Assembly: GCA_020634795.1 (NCBI GenBank) | Contig: JACKAZ010000009.1 | Coordinates: 150,595-214,594, forward strand | Reading direction: 5' to 3' | DNA length: 64,000 bases | Source of the DNA: Ardenticatenales bacterium | Lineage (GTDB): Bacteria; Chloroflexota; Anaerolineae; Ardenticatenales; Ardenticatenaceae | Shown: positions 16,593-25,906 of the stretch, in pieces | Layout: each line of letters opens with the position of its first letter | Numbering within the stretch: the stretch's first letter is position 1 | Program-made: the position numbers and the translations under genes | The notes under the pieces: model-generated | Told to the model about the DNA's origin: nothing | The model's input: only the letters and a program-made list of their open reading frames with translations | Databases searched by the model: none

Positions 16593-17062
16593 TCGTCTAA
16601 TCTCCTTAATTCGCGGTCGAGCTGCGCTTGATAGTCGTCGCTGTTGGCACGGCTTGGCACGGCCACTGGCGCGGCGTGGTTGGCGTTGCGCGAACGCAGC
16701 CATGCCGCGAGCAACCCCAGCGCCAGGAGCAGCGCAACGAAGGGCATCAGCCAGGCCGTCAGGTGAAAGCCCTCGGTCGAGGGTTTGCCCGCCACCGATT
16801 GCCCATACTGCTCGATGAAGTAGGCTTGTATTTCCTCAGGGCTTTCGCCCGCCTCCAACTTTTCGGCGATGATCTGTCGCATCTCGCCACAGACTTCCAA
16901 TTCGCAGACATCCACCGTCAGCCCCGAACAGAGCGGGCAGTACAGTTCAGAGGCCACATCGTTAACCGTCACCTCGCTCGGCCCCTGCGCCTGCAACGCA
17001 GCGGGGGCCAGCAGCGGCAGCAGCCAAAGCGCCAAAAGTAGGAGGAATCGCAACTGTTTCAT
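16589..17062 (-). CDS. ccmH: Cytochrome c-type biogenesis protein CcmH/CycL
   Basis: A 157-residue protein with a signal peptide (residues 1-25), a short outward domain with the redox motif CPLC (Cys42, Cys45), two further cysteines at about 53 and 58, and a membrane helix near residues 103-121. CcmH exchanges disulfides with apocytochrome c for heme ligation by CcmF. The typical motif is LRCxxC; here it is LYCPLC. The extra cysteine pair is unusual and might bind metal or form a second disulfide. There is no C-terminal TPR domain. ccmF and other ccm genes are not in the window. Confidence 0.88.
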   Translation of the reverse strand: MKQLRFLLLLALWLLPLLAPAALQAQGPSEVTVNDVASELYCPLCSGLTVDVCELEVCGEMRQIIAEKLEAGESPEEIQAYFIEQYGQSVAGKPSTEGFHLTAWLMPFVALLLALGLLAAWLRSRNANHAAPVAVPSRANSDDYQAQLDRELRRLDE

Positions 17063-17815
17063 GGGCCGATTATAGTCGGCGCGGAAGCGATGGGCGAATG
17101 GTCAGGGGTGGAGGACGTACGGACGAGCTGTGCGCCCAAAGCGTTCGCAGCCTTTTATCGGCCAGGGGCGTGTTATGTGTTGCGTGTCCGACAGGCACTG
17201 GTCAAGGATAGCACGAGCTTTGATCTCCTCGCTCCTTCTATCGTAGAATCGAGCGTCTCTAGAACGCTGCACAACCCCAGAGGGCAGCCGAGGCGGGGTG
17301 AGTTCGATGAGTTTTGAAGGGGCGGAAAGTTTTCCGCCCGTTGCATGGGTGGAGTTCAGGAGTTAGGCGTTGGCAGTTCAGGCGTTGAGAGTTCGGCGAC
17401 TGAGATGTTCAACGAGCTCCGTCGAGACGACGAGTCGCTCACGCCGAACTCTGGTCGAAGCCCGAATTCTGCGGAGGGAGCGAAACCGTTCGCGTGGCGC
17501 TCTACAGGGCTAGGGGGTCTGCGTTCATACAGCAGCGTGCTAACAAGCTGGGCCATCCCCCTGACAAGCCAATCTCTGGCCAGGTGACATGACTTGACTA
17601 TTCAAGGTCCAAGCTTTATCTTAACCCCCTTCTTTGGTGTGCGTTGCCATGTCGCCTTAAGCAGAGGTGTTGTTGGAGCATGGTGCATGGGCAAAATGTT
17701 TCAACGCTTCAACGGCCTGTCCTGAGCGCAGCGGCTCGAAGGAGCAAGATTAACTGCTCGGCCTTGCCGGTGATACGACGCTTGCCAACCTCAATCGACC
17801 AGACACGGAGTCTCT
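17063..17815. other. Intergenic region with dispersed repeats
   Basis: This 750-bp stretch has no convincing gene. It holds a segment at about 17147-17276 related to 25705-25837, a near-perfect palindrome GGGCGGAAA/TTTCCGCCC at about 17319-17338, and a short heptamer pair near 17679-17692. A TGTCCTGAGCGCAGCGG segment related to the GAGCTTGCCCTGAGCGAA family lies near 17717. The promoter of the PLP enzyme should lie in its last 100 bases. Confidence 0.5.
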
Positions 17816-19179
<1,364 letters not shown>

Positions 19180-19183
<4 letters not shown>

Positions 19184-19668
19184 GTGCGCCACGTGCCTTT
19201 CAGGACTTCTACCCCGACGCGCTCGCCCATTGCTATGGCTGTGGTCGGGAAAATGCACAAGGCCATCAGATCAAGAGCTACTGGGACGGGGCGGAATCGG
19301 TCGCCCATTTCACGCCGGAACCGTACCACATCGCCGTGCCGGGCTACGTCTACGGGGGGCTGATCGCCTCGTTGATCGATTGCCACGGCACGGGCACGGC
19401 AGCGGCAGCGGCCTACCGCGCCGAGGGCCGCGCCATGGACAGCGAGCCGCCGCTACGCTTCCTCACAGCCTCGCTCAAGGTCGATTACCTTCGCCCCACG
19501 CCGCTCGGCCCAAGGTTGGAGCTACGGGGTCACGTTGCCGAGCAGCGCGGACGCAAGGTGGTCGTTGCCATCACGCTGTCCGCCCACGGCGAGATCACGG
19601 CGAAGGGCGAAGTGGTGGCGGTGCAAGTGCCGCAGGCGATGTTGGATGGGTTGATGGGGGTGGGGTGA
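19180..19668 (+). CDS. Hotdog-fold thioesterase
   Basis: A 162-residue protein. The motif CYGCGRENAQG near the N terminus followed by GGLIASLIDCHGTGTA is the pattern of 4HBT-type thioesterases with the FGCG start. Such enzymes cleave acyl-CoA or acyl-ACP thioesters; the substrate is unknown. The ATG overlaps the stop of the PLP enzyme (ATGA), indicating coupled translation. Immediately after its stop the DNA turns into a heptamer-like repeat (GGTGAAA, GGGGCAA). Confidence 0.83.
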
Positions 19669-19710
19669 AAGGTGAAAGGTGAAAGGGGCAAGGGGCAAGG
19701 GACAAGGGTG
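19664..19710. repeat. Heptamer array GGTGAAA/GGGGCAA
   Basis: Three GGTGAAA units are followed by GGGGCAA and GGGACAA units directly after the thioesterase stop codon. These are sequence variants of the GGTGCAA heptamer with the same 7-bp period. Confidence 0.85.
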
Positions 19711-19906
19711 CCCCGTGTGGCCTGTTTGGCTGCTTAAGGGCGACGTGCGTTTGCTTTGGGGCGCATCAAGGGTTGGCGTGCAACGGAAAGGCCGTGTGCA
19801 TTCATGAATTGTAGCCCGAAGAGTCGCCCTCGCCTGGGGGGGTAGGGGCGCTGCCGTGCATGTCGCGGAGTGAGGTGCGCAAGGTGGAGGGGCGGCCAAC
19901 GAACGT

Positions 19907-20740
19907 CTATTCTCCCGCTTGGAGTCGCAGCCACAGATCGTAGATATCGCTGCGGGGTCGTTCGGCAAGGCGGGCCACCTGTTTGACTGCGCGCGACCCC
20001 GTGACGCCCTCAGCTTCAAGGCTCAGTAGCGCCCGCTGCACCGCATCATCATCCCACCGACTGCGCTCCGCGGAGGTGCCTGCCAGCAGCACGGTGTATT
20101 CGCCACGCGGCTCGGTGACGACCAGGTGACCCGCCGCGTCGGCCAGCGTGCCGCGCCAGATCGTTTCGTGCAACTTGGTCAGTTCGCGGGCCAAGACGAC
20201 GGCGCGATCAGCGCCGAACAGCTCGATCAGCAGATCGACCGATTCGCGGATGCGGTGGGGCGCTTCATAAAAGACGAGGGTTTCCGGCGCCTCGACGTAG
20301 CTTTCCAGCAGCGCACGGCGTGGGCTGGCTTGGCGCGGCAGAAAGCCAAGAAAAACAACGCGATCCGTCGGCAGCCCCGCCACGCTCAACGCTGCGGTGA
20401 CCGCGCTGGGGCCAGGAATCGGCACCACACGATGACCCGCTTCCCACGCGGCCTGCACCAACTCATAGCCCGGATCGCTGATGGTCGGGGTCCCGGCGTC
20501 GCTGATCAGCGCCACATCCCCCTGGGCCAAGGCGGCCAGCACCACGTCGCGCTTGGCCAGCTTGTTGTGCTCGAAGTAGCTGGTCTGCGGGGTTTCGATC
20601 TGAAAATGTTTCAGCAACCGCCCACTGGTGCGCGTATCCTCAGCCGCGATCAAGCGCACCTCGCGCAAGGTGCGGATCGCTCGCAGCGTCATATCTTCCA
20701 GATTGCCGATCGGGGTCGCCACCACAAAAAGCGTTCCCAT
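19907..20740 (-). CDS. rsmI: 16S rRNA (cytidine(1402)-2'-O)-methyltransferase
   Basis: A 277-residue SAM-dependent enzyme of the tetrapyrrole-methylase fold. Motifs: MGTLFVVATPIGNLEDMT at the N terminus, AEDTRTSGRLL, LISDAGTPTISDPGYELV and PIPGPSAVTAALSVAGLP, all standard for RsmI. It 2'-O-methylates C1402 in the ribosomal decoding centre. The ATG at 20740 is chosen over an upstream one because the family starts at this MGTL and a GGGAGC site precedes it. A terminator separates it from the upstream TPR gene. Confidence 0.95.
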   Translation of the reverse strand: MGTLFVVATPIGNLEDMTLRAIRTLREVRLIAAEDTRTSGRLLKHFQIETPQTSYFEHNKLAKRDVVLAALAQGDVALISDAGTPTISDPGYELVQAAWEAGHRVVPIPGPSAVTAALSVAGLPTDRVVFLGFLPRQASPRRALLESYVEAPETLVFYEAPHRIRESVDLLIELFGADRAVVLARELTKLHETIWRGTLADAAGHLVVTEPRGEYTVLLAGTSAERSRWDDDAVQRALLSLEAEGVTGSRAVKQVARLAERPRSDIYDLWLRLQAGE

Positions 20741-20768
20741 CGCGTGCTCCCTATCGCCCCATTCGACC

Positions 20769-20798
20769 AAAAAGGCCACGCGGGTCGGCGTGGCCTTT
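20769..20798 (-). terminator. Rho-independent terminator of the TPR gene
   Basis: A perfect 8-bp stem, GGCCACGC/GCGTGGCC (20774-20781 and 20788-20795), has a 6-base loop. On the minus strand it is followed by a run of five T (20769-20773). It lies just after the stop of the 20817-22397 gene. Confidence 0.88.
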
Positions 20799-20816
20799 GA
20801 GTGAACGCGGGTCGGA

Positions 20817-22397
20817 TTATGCCATTCCGTCGATCATTTCGCGCACATAGGCACGGGTGCTTTCGTCCTCCGCTTCGCGGGCCAAGAAGGTCTCGAAGTA
20901 GTGGATGGCGCGTTCAGGGTCGTCGTTTTCTTTGTAGACCAACCCCAAATTGAGATAGCTTTCGGTGTAGTTGGGATCGGTCGCGATGGCGTGCTCGAAG
21001 GCCTGCACCGAGCGCTCGGTCTGATAGGCGAAGAAGCAGGCGCTGCCGAGGTAGTTGTAGACTTCCACGTTGGTCGGGTCGGAGAGCGCCACCTGCTCGA
21101 AACATTGGATCGCCTCGCTGAAACGCTCATCTTCGTAGGCGCTGAGGCCGCGCTGGTAGAGCGCCTGCTGCTCGGCGTAGGAGAGACTGTAGTCCGACGA
21201 GGCCGCGTTCTCCTGTGCCACTTCATCCAACAACCAAGCGGGCACTTCCACTTCTTCCGTTTCGTCAGCCGAAGCGTCATCCCCCTGCAACCACGCGGGT
21301 ATTGCCGCGTCCTCGACCTCGGCAGTGGCATCGTCATCCCCCTGTAACCACGCGGGCATTTCCGCGTCATCGGCCTCGGCAGCGGCATCGTCATCCCCCT
21401 GCAACCACGCGGGCATTTCCGCGTCATCGGCCTCGGCAGCGGCAACGTCATCCCCCTGCAACCACGCGGGCATCTCCGCGTCCTCGGCTTCGGCAGTGGC
21501 ATCGTCATCCCCCTGCAACCACGCGGGCAATCCCGCGTCGTCGGCCTCGGCAGCGGCAACGTCATCCCCCTGCAACCACGCGGGAAGATCGTCCTCATCC
21601 AGCTCGACGATTTCGACATCGTCCGCGTCAACCGCGTCAAGGTCCTCCGCGTCACCCAGCCACGAGGGAAGACGATCCGTCTTGTTCCCCGCCGCACTCG
21701 ATTCAGCCTCCGCCCAGCCGGCGGCCTCTGCCTCGCGCAGCCAAGTGGGCAGCGGCCCTGCCGTCGCCTCATCGCCCTCAACGGCGGCGGCAGAGACCTT
21801 CGCCTCCGCCGCGCCCGCATCCACCATCCACGCGGGCAGATCGGCAATGGGAAGGCTAGGGGCCGCAGATTCCGCCGCCTCTTGCGGCGCGAAGTCGGCG
21901 TCCAGCTCGGCCAACCAATCCGGCAACGGCGCCTGCGGTGACTCGGCATCACCCGTGCCGAGCAGCCAGGCGGGGAGGCTCGTCGGCGCCTCAGAAGCGC
22001 TCGCGAGCCGCTCTGGCTCGGCGGGCGCTTCAGCGGCTGGCCCTTCCGCCAAAAACTCGGTGTCGGTCGGTGCCTCTGCCACGGGCGCGGCTTCGACGGC
22101 CTCGGGCCCCGCCCCCAGCGCCTCGACATCGTCCTGCTCGCCCAGCCAACGTAGACCCGCCAGCGCATGTTCGTTGGTTGGCTCGATCGTCAGTACCCGT
22201 TCGAGCCACGTACGCATGTCGGCGTGGGAAGCGGCGGTCGCCCCTTTCCACAACAGGCCCCAGACGTTCTGATCGTCGATGGCAACCGCTTGATCGAAGC
22301 GGTCGGACGCCTCGGCGAGATCGCCCGCATCGTAAGCATCGAGTCCTTGTTGCAACGCCTCGATATATTCGGGGCCAGCAGCGGATAAGACGGCCAT
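20817..22397 (-). CDS. TPR protein with a Pro-x-Trp-Leu repeat domain
   Basis: A 526-residue acidic protein. The N terminus (about 1-75) is a TPR-like segment. Residues about 110-395 contain around a dozen P-x-W-L/M motifs in Asp/Glu/Ala-rich linkers, including six tandem 19-residue repeats such as MPAWLQGDDDAAAEADDAE. Residues about 400-526 hold three further TPRs (LYQRGLSAYEDERFSEA and following). No signal peptide or membrane helix. TPRs bind partner proteins; the regularly spaced PxWL motifs look like short binding peptides for an unknown partner. Similar PxWL-rich TPR or zinc-ribbon proteins occur in Chloroflexota. The start follows AGAGGAAG. Confidence 0.8.
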   Translation of the reverse strand: MAVLSAAGPEYIEALQQGLDAYDAGDLAEASDRFDQAVAIDDQNVWGLLWKGATAASHADMRTWLERVLTIEPTNEHALAGLRWLGEQDDVEALGAGPEAVEAAPVAEAPTDTEFLAEGPAAEAPAEPERLASASEAPTSLPAWLLGTGDAESPQAPLPDWLAELDADFAPQEAAESAAPSLPIADLPAWMVDAGAAEAKVSAAAVEGDEATAGPLPTWLREAEAAGWAEAESSAAGNKTDRLPSWLGDAEDLDAVDADDVEIVELDEDDLPAWLQGDDVAAAEADDAGLPAWLQGDDDATAEAEDAEMPAWLQGDDVAAAEADDAEMPAWLQGDDDAAAEADDAEMPAWLQGDDDATAEVEDAAIPAWLQGDDASADETEEVEVPAWLLDEVAQENAASSDYSLSYAEQQALYQRGLSAYEDERFSEAIQCFEQVALSDPTNVEVYNYLGSACFFAYQTERSVQAFEHAIATDPNYTESYLNLGLVYKENDDPERAIHYFETFLAREAEDESTRAYVREMIDGMA

Positions 22398-22492
22398 GAG
22401 CGTTCTTCCTCTTCTCTCAGTAGATCGGTGGGGACGACGTTGCGCGTTACGATTTGTGGTCGCGGCTCCGTTAGCCTATCTCGGTGCGTGTT

Positions 22493-22532
22493 GGGGCATG
22501 GGGCTTAACCGTGGCGCAGCGCCCCATGCCCC
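22493..22532 (-). other. 12-bp inverted repeat after the aldolase gene
   Basis: GGGGCATGGGGC and GCCCCATGCCCC form a perfect 12-bp stem around a 16-base loop, just downstream of the aldolase stop. No T-tract follows, so it may act as a 3'-end stabiliser rather than a terminator. Confidence 0.5.
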
Positions 22533-22539
22533 CCCACCA

Positions 22540-23949
22540 TCAATCCGACAGATCGTGAGCGATGTCCAGATCGGCCTCTTCCGCCACCTCGGTCGGGCGT
22601 GGGCGATGGAGCGTGGGGGCATCCACCGTGGCCGCGACGTACCGCTTGGTGTTGCCCACGTTGAGCTGCGTGAAGAGGAACTCGAATTGATCTTGCAACG
22701 CCTTGCCAATTCGCGCCCTGTCTTCATCCGCCATCTCCCACCACTGTTGCTTCATGCTGCCGAAGGCTTTCTTACGGGTGGAATAGATGAACTGATCGGC
22801 GGTCTGGTTGGCCTTGCGCTCGCCCGCAAAATGCTCGTTCACGTAGTCGTAGGAGGCCTGCACCAGCGCTTCGGGCGCGTAATCGAAGATCATGTTCTGG
22901 AAGCCGGTCGCTAGGTGGATTTCCACCGTGCCCACTTCGGGGAACTTGCTGAACGCATCCTCCGGCAAGGTGGACGCGCCGTGTTGCACTGCGCCACCCA
23001 AGCCGTAGCTTTCGCGGGCGACACGACCCAGCTCGCCCAACGTCTCGAAATCGACGTTGACTTCGGCCAACGTGCCATCCGGCAGCACCACACCGCCGTG
23101 GCTGGTCCCCGTTTGCACCGATATCTTGGAAATCCCCGCCACATCGGCGGGCAGGGTGGCGATATAGCCCGACATGAAGGCATCCAGCTCCGGCACGGTC
23201 GAGTTGTGGCCGCCGACCTCGCCGATCTCGCCACCGAGCGAGATCGTGATCCCGTCCGGCTCCAAGCTGCGGGCATATTGGGTCAGCGCGGCACAGACTT
23301 CATAGTTGAGCCGTTGCTGCTCTTCCAACGATTCCGGCTCCAACGTCACAAGGGTTGAGGTATCGATGTCGATGTTGTAGAAGCCGGCTTCGACCGCTTC
23401 GGTCATCAGCGTTTTCAGCGATTCTACCTCTTTTTTGGCATTTTCCTTGTAGCGGCTGGCCGAAATTTGGAAGTGGTCGCCTTGGAAGAAGACTGGGCCG
23501 CGGAAGCCTTCTTTGATCGCCGCCGCCAAGACCGCCGCCACATATTCGGCGGGCCGTTGATCGGTGTATCCGATCTCCGAGCGGGCGATCTCGAAGAGCA
23601 TCGACCCAACATTCATCTTGTTCGCGGCGCGGAAGATGGCCCGCGACATCACAAAGTTGATCCCACGCACATTCATGGCGGGCACGGTGAAATCCGTCGG
23701 CACATCGCCACGGCCAATCGCCATGTAAAGCTCGTGGATCGACGCCGGTTTGATGCCGAGTGCTTGCGCCGCTTCCCAGATCAACCAGCGAGCGGTCTCT
23801 CGCACCAAGCCCTGCCCGAAGACCGCTTGGTTGATCAACTGATCGATCTTGTCGCGCAGCGCGGCCTCGTCGACCACCTGCACCGCATCCCCGTCGACCC
23901 GCAGGGCATCCTTCATCTGTTCCAACAACTGGTCTACCTTCTCTGCCAT
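22540..23949 (-). CDS. Class II fructose-bisphosphate aldolase family protein
   Basis: A 469-residue TIM-barrel protein. After an N-terminal extension of about 85 residues come FTVPAMNVRG, the metal-site motif QGDHFQ, DIDTSTL, GGEIGEVGGHNST and a phosphate-binding C-terminal part (QHGASTLPEDAF, EIHLATGFQN). Class II aldolases split fructose-1,6-bisphosphate using zinc; usual length is 300-360, so this long form may have a different sugar phosphate. The start is preceded by AAGGAG. It is a single gene with its own putative promoter. Confidence 0.82.
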   Translation of the reverse strand: MAEKVDQLLEQMKDALRVDGDAVQVVDEAALRDKIDQLINQAVFGQGLVRETARWLIWEAAQALGIKPASIHELYMAIGRGDVPTDFTVPAMNVRGINFVMSRAIFRAANKMNVGSMLFEIARSEIGYTDQRPAEYVAAVLAAAIKEGFRGPVFFQGDHFQISASRYKENAKKEVESLKTLMTEAVEAGFYNIDIDTSTLVTLEPESLEEQQRLNYEVCAALTQYARSLEPDGITISLGGEIGEVGGHNSTVPELDAFMSGYIATLPADVAGISKISVQTGTSHGGVVLPDGTLAEVNVDFETLGELGRVARESYGLGGAVQHGASTLPEDAFSKFPEVGTVEIHLATGFQNMIFDYAPEALVQASYDYVNEHFAGERKANQTADQFIYSTRKKAFGSMKQQWWEMADEDRARIGKALQDQFEFLFTQLNVGNTKRYVAATVDAPTLHRPRPTEVAEEADLDIAHDLSD

Positions 23950-24339
23950 GTTGACTCCTTCTTAACTGAGGAAAGTGCTTCCGAAAATCAAGGATTCTAT
24001 ACGTTCTATTATAGGAAGATTGGGGGAGTTGGAAAGAATGACGGGCGCGTGCGCGAGAAAGCTGAGTTTTGTCGGTTAGATGAGTTTTGGACGGTTGGAT
24101 CCATTTTGGTATATCGGGATATGACGCGACTCGTTACAGCACGTGAACAATATGACCCTTTGGCACTTTCAGTTAGGAGCCGCGCGTAAGTAAAATGAGA
24201 CGGGTGCAGCGCCAGAAGCCCTTGGAAATGACCGCCGCAAAGCGTCATGCCGAAGCCTGCGCACTTAGCACCGAGGGCACGACTAAACAGCGAACCTCCT
24301 CTCCCGCTTACGTTTCCTTCAGAAGATTGGAACCGCTCC
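23950..24339. other. Divergent intergenic region, lower GC
   Basis: This lies between the aldolase and the membrane-protein pair. It is noticeably more AT-rich than the coding DNA and should carry both promoters. No gene is seen; a 90-base open frame leading into the next gene lacks a ribosome-binding site. Confidence 0.45.
24008..24013 (-). promoter_or_regulatory. Possible -10 box of the aldolase gene
   Basis: On the minus strand the sequence reads CCTATAATAG, a perfect TATAAT about 60 bp before the start codon. No good -35 hexamer is seen at 17 bp (CTTTCC-like). It is a plausible but unproven promoter. Confidence 0.4.
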
Positions 24340-24945
24340 ATGATCACCACAAAATTAGCACGTTCAGTCGCATCGCTCGTCTGGCTGGTGGCGGGATTGG
24401 TCATCCTTATGAGTGTGACCTATCTTGGTCCGCGCGGCGGCTCCCCTTCGCTGGGTGAGGTGGCGAGTGCGTGGGCATTACGCGCTTGGAATCTTCCGAT
24501 ACGTCTTTTCCCGATCTATTATGTGGGCGTCCCTGTCACGCTTTGGTTGATCTGGCGCTGGATTCGTCGCGATGGACGGCTGCGCACCTATCTGCTCACA
24601 GGCCTGCTTCTTGTGGTTATGTGTGGGGGATTGGGATCGGTACTCAACGGACTCTTCTCGAGCAATGCGTACGTTGACACCATACGCTATCAGGGAGAAA
24701 CTTATCGCCTCACGTCTAGATCCGCCGCACGGGATGGTGCACACCACTGGACGGTGTGGCGTTGTGGGAATCTGGGCGTAAGATGTATCGCCATCAACAA
24801 AGGGTTCTCGGCGGATGTACCGGCTGTCGGAGACAACTATGTGGCGCTTTCGGACATGCGGCTGGTGGTTGATGCCCAAAGCGACCAGTTACAACTGGAG
24901 CTGATTGACGGCGTACGCGTGCCAATTGAGGAGGCAGGCTCATGA
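24340..24945 (+). CDS. Membrane protein of unknown function, first of a paralogous pair
   Basis: A 201-residue protein with three predicted membrane helices (about residues 9-28, 53-72 and 82-100) and a C-terminal domain of about 95 residues that is probably outside. That domain carries IRYQGETYRLTSRS and WRCGNLGVRCIAINK; the same layout recurs in the next protein. I do not recognise the family. The ATG at 24340 starts just before the first helix, with GGAACC upstream. It overlaps the next gene by four bases (ATGA). Confidence 0.7.
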   Translation: MITTKLARSVASLVWLVAGLVILMSVTYLGPRGGSPSLGEVASAWALRAWNLPIRLFPIYYVGVPVTLWLIWRWIRRDGRLRTYLLTGLLLVVMCGGLGSVLNGLFSSNAYVDTIRYQGETYRLTSRSAARDGAHHWTVWRCGNLGVRCIAINKGFSADVPAVGDNYVALSDMRLVVDAQSDQLQLELIDGVRVPIEEAGS

Positions 24946-25592
24946 GTGAGATCGGCACCACGCCCCCACAGCCGCCATCCAATCCATCGCTCTTGAGTCC
25001 CATCCAACGTGCGGAACTGCGCCGCATCCTGCCTCTGCTGATACCTGTTCTAATTGGGGCTGGACTCTTCTTTTTCAGCCCCCTTTTCTCTCCATGGAAA
25101 TACCAATTCTACGAGGTGGGTGATACTTACTACTATGCGCTCAAAGTGCTGCCGTGGCGCTATGGCGGATGGTATCTGTTCCCCCTATTAGCGGGCATGG
25201 CACTGGGATTTGCAGGGTTGATATACTGGTTCATCCAGCAGCGCGGGGGCTGGCGACTCTATGGTCTCTCAGTACTCTTACTGTTCGTCTTCTGCTTTCT
25301 GGTGGGTATGCTGGCTACGCCACGGTTAGGCGCCACAACACCGCTCGGCACTCTGGCCCATGAAGGCGATATTTATCACGTTAGTAGTGGCCCCAGCGCT
25401 TACGACCTTCTGCAACTCTGGCAATGTCCGGCTAGGGGTCAGCGCTGCACGGTGATCAACAGATGGAAGCTGTGGGAGGTGGAAGAGAATGTGCAGTGGC
25501 GAATCGGCCCTGCTCGGCCGCCGGCGTTGGTGATCGATGATACAACGGGGGAAGTCGTCGTGCGTCTGCCGGATGGCGAGCTATTGCCGTAA
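24942..25592 (+). CDS. Membrane protein of unknown function, second of a paralogous pair
   Basis: A 216-residue protein with three predicted membrane helices (about 30-48, 74-96 and 105-122). Its C-terminal domain resembles that of the preceding protein: THEGDIYHVSS-like start, LWQCPARGQRCTVINRW, then a strand-rich end with VRLPDGELLP. The shared pattern is W-x-C-x5-6-C-x-x-I-N. The pair probably arose by duplication and may form a heteromer. Function is unknown; nothing enzymatic is visible. Confidence 0.7.
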   Translation: MSEIGTTPPQPPSNPSLLSPIQRAELRRILPLLIPVLIGAGLFFFSPLFSPWKYQFYEVGDTYYYALKVLPWRYGGWYLFPLLAGMALGFAGLIYWFIQQRGGWRLYGLSVLLLFVFCFLVGMLATPRLGATTPLGTLAHEGDIYHVSSGPSAYDLLQLWQCPARGQRCTVINRWKLWEVEENVQWRIGPARPPALVIDDTTGEVVVRLPDGELLP

Positions 25593-25906
25593 GATAGCAC
25601 AAATTCCACAGACGACCCGCTTCGACTGCACCCCATCGGCGCGATCCACAGCATCGACACCAACCGCAGACTAATCAGGACGCACTCAAGAGGTGTGCCC
25701 CAACCTTTTATCGTCCTGTGGCGTGTTGCGTCTCCCACACGGTCGGCTCAAGGATGGCCCCAAGCTCCCCAAGCTCCCCAAGCTCCCCAAGCTCCCTCTT
25801 TTGTGGAATCGAGCTTCTCTAGCATACGGCACAACCCGTGCGTACACCCGACTAATCAGGTGTTGTGAGGAGAGAAGGGACCGCGCTGGTCCCGCTGCCC
25901 TCCGTG
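25593..25906. other. Intergenic region with a 10-bp repeat and a dispersed repeat
   Basis: It contains four tandem CAAGCTCCCC units (about 25759-25796) embedded in a segment, about 25705-25837, that resembles 17147-17276. Shared strings include CCTTTTATCG, TCAAGGAT and GAATCGAGC. No gene is seen. Confidence 0.55.

Noticed and set aside
17319..17338. Terminator GGGCGGAAA/TTTCCGCCC
   Set aside because: The palindrome leaves almost no loop, no T-tract follows, and no gene ends just before it.
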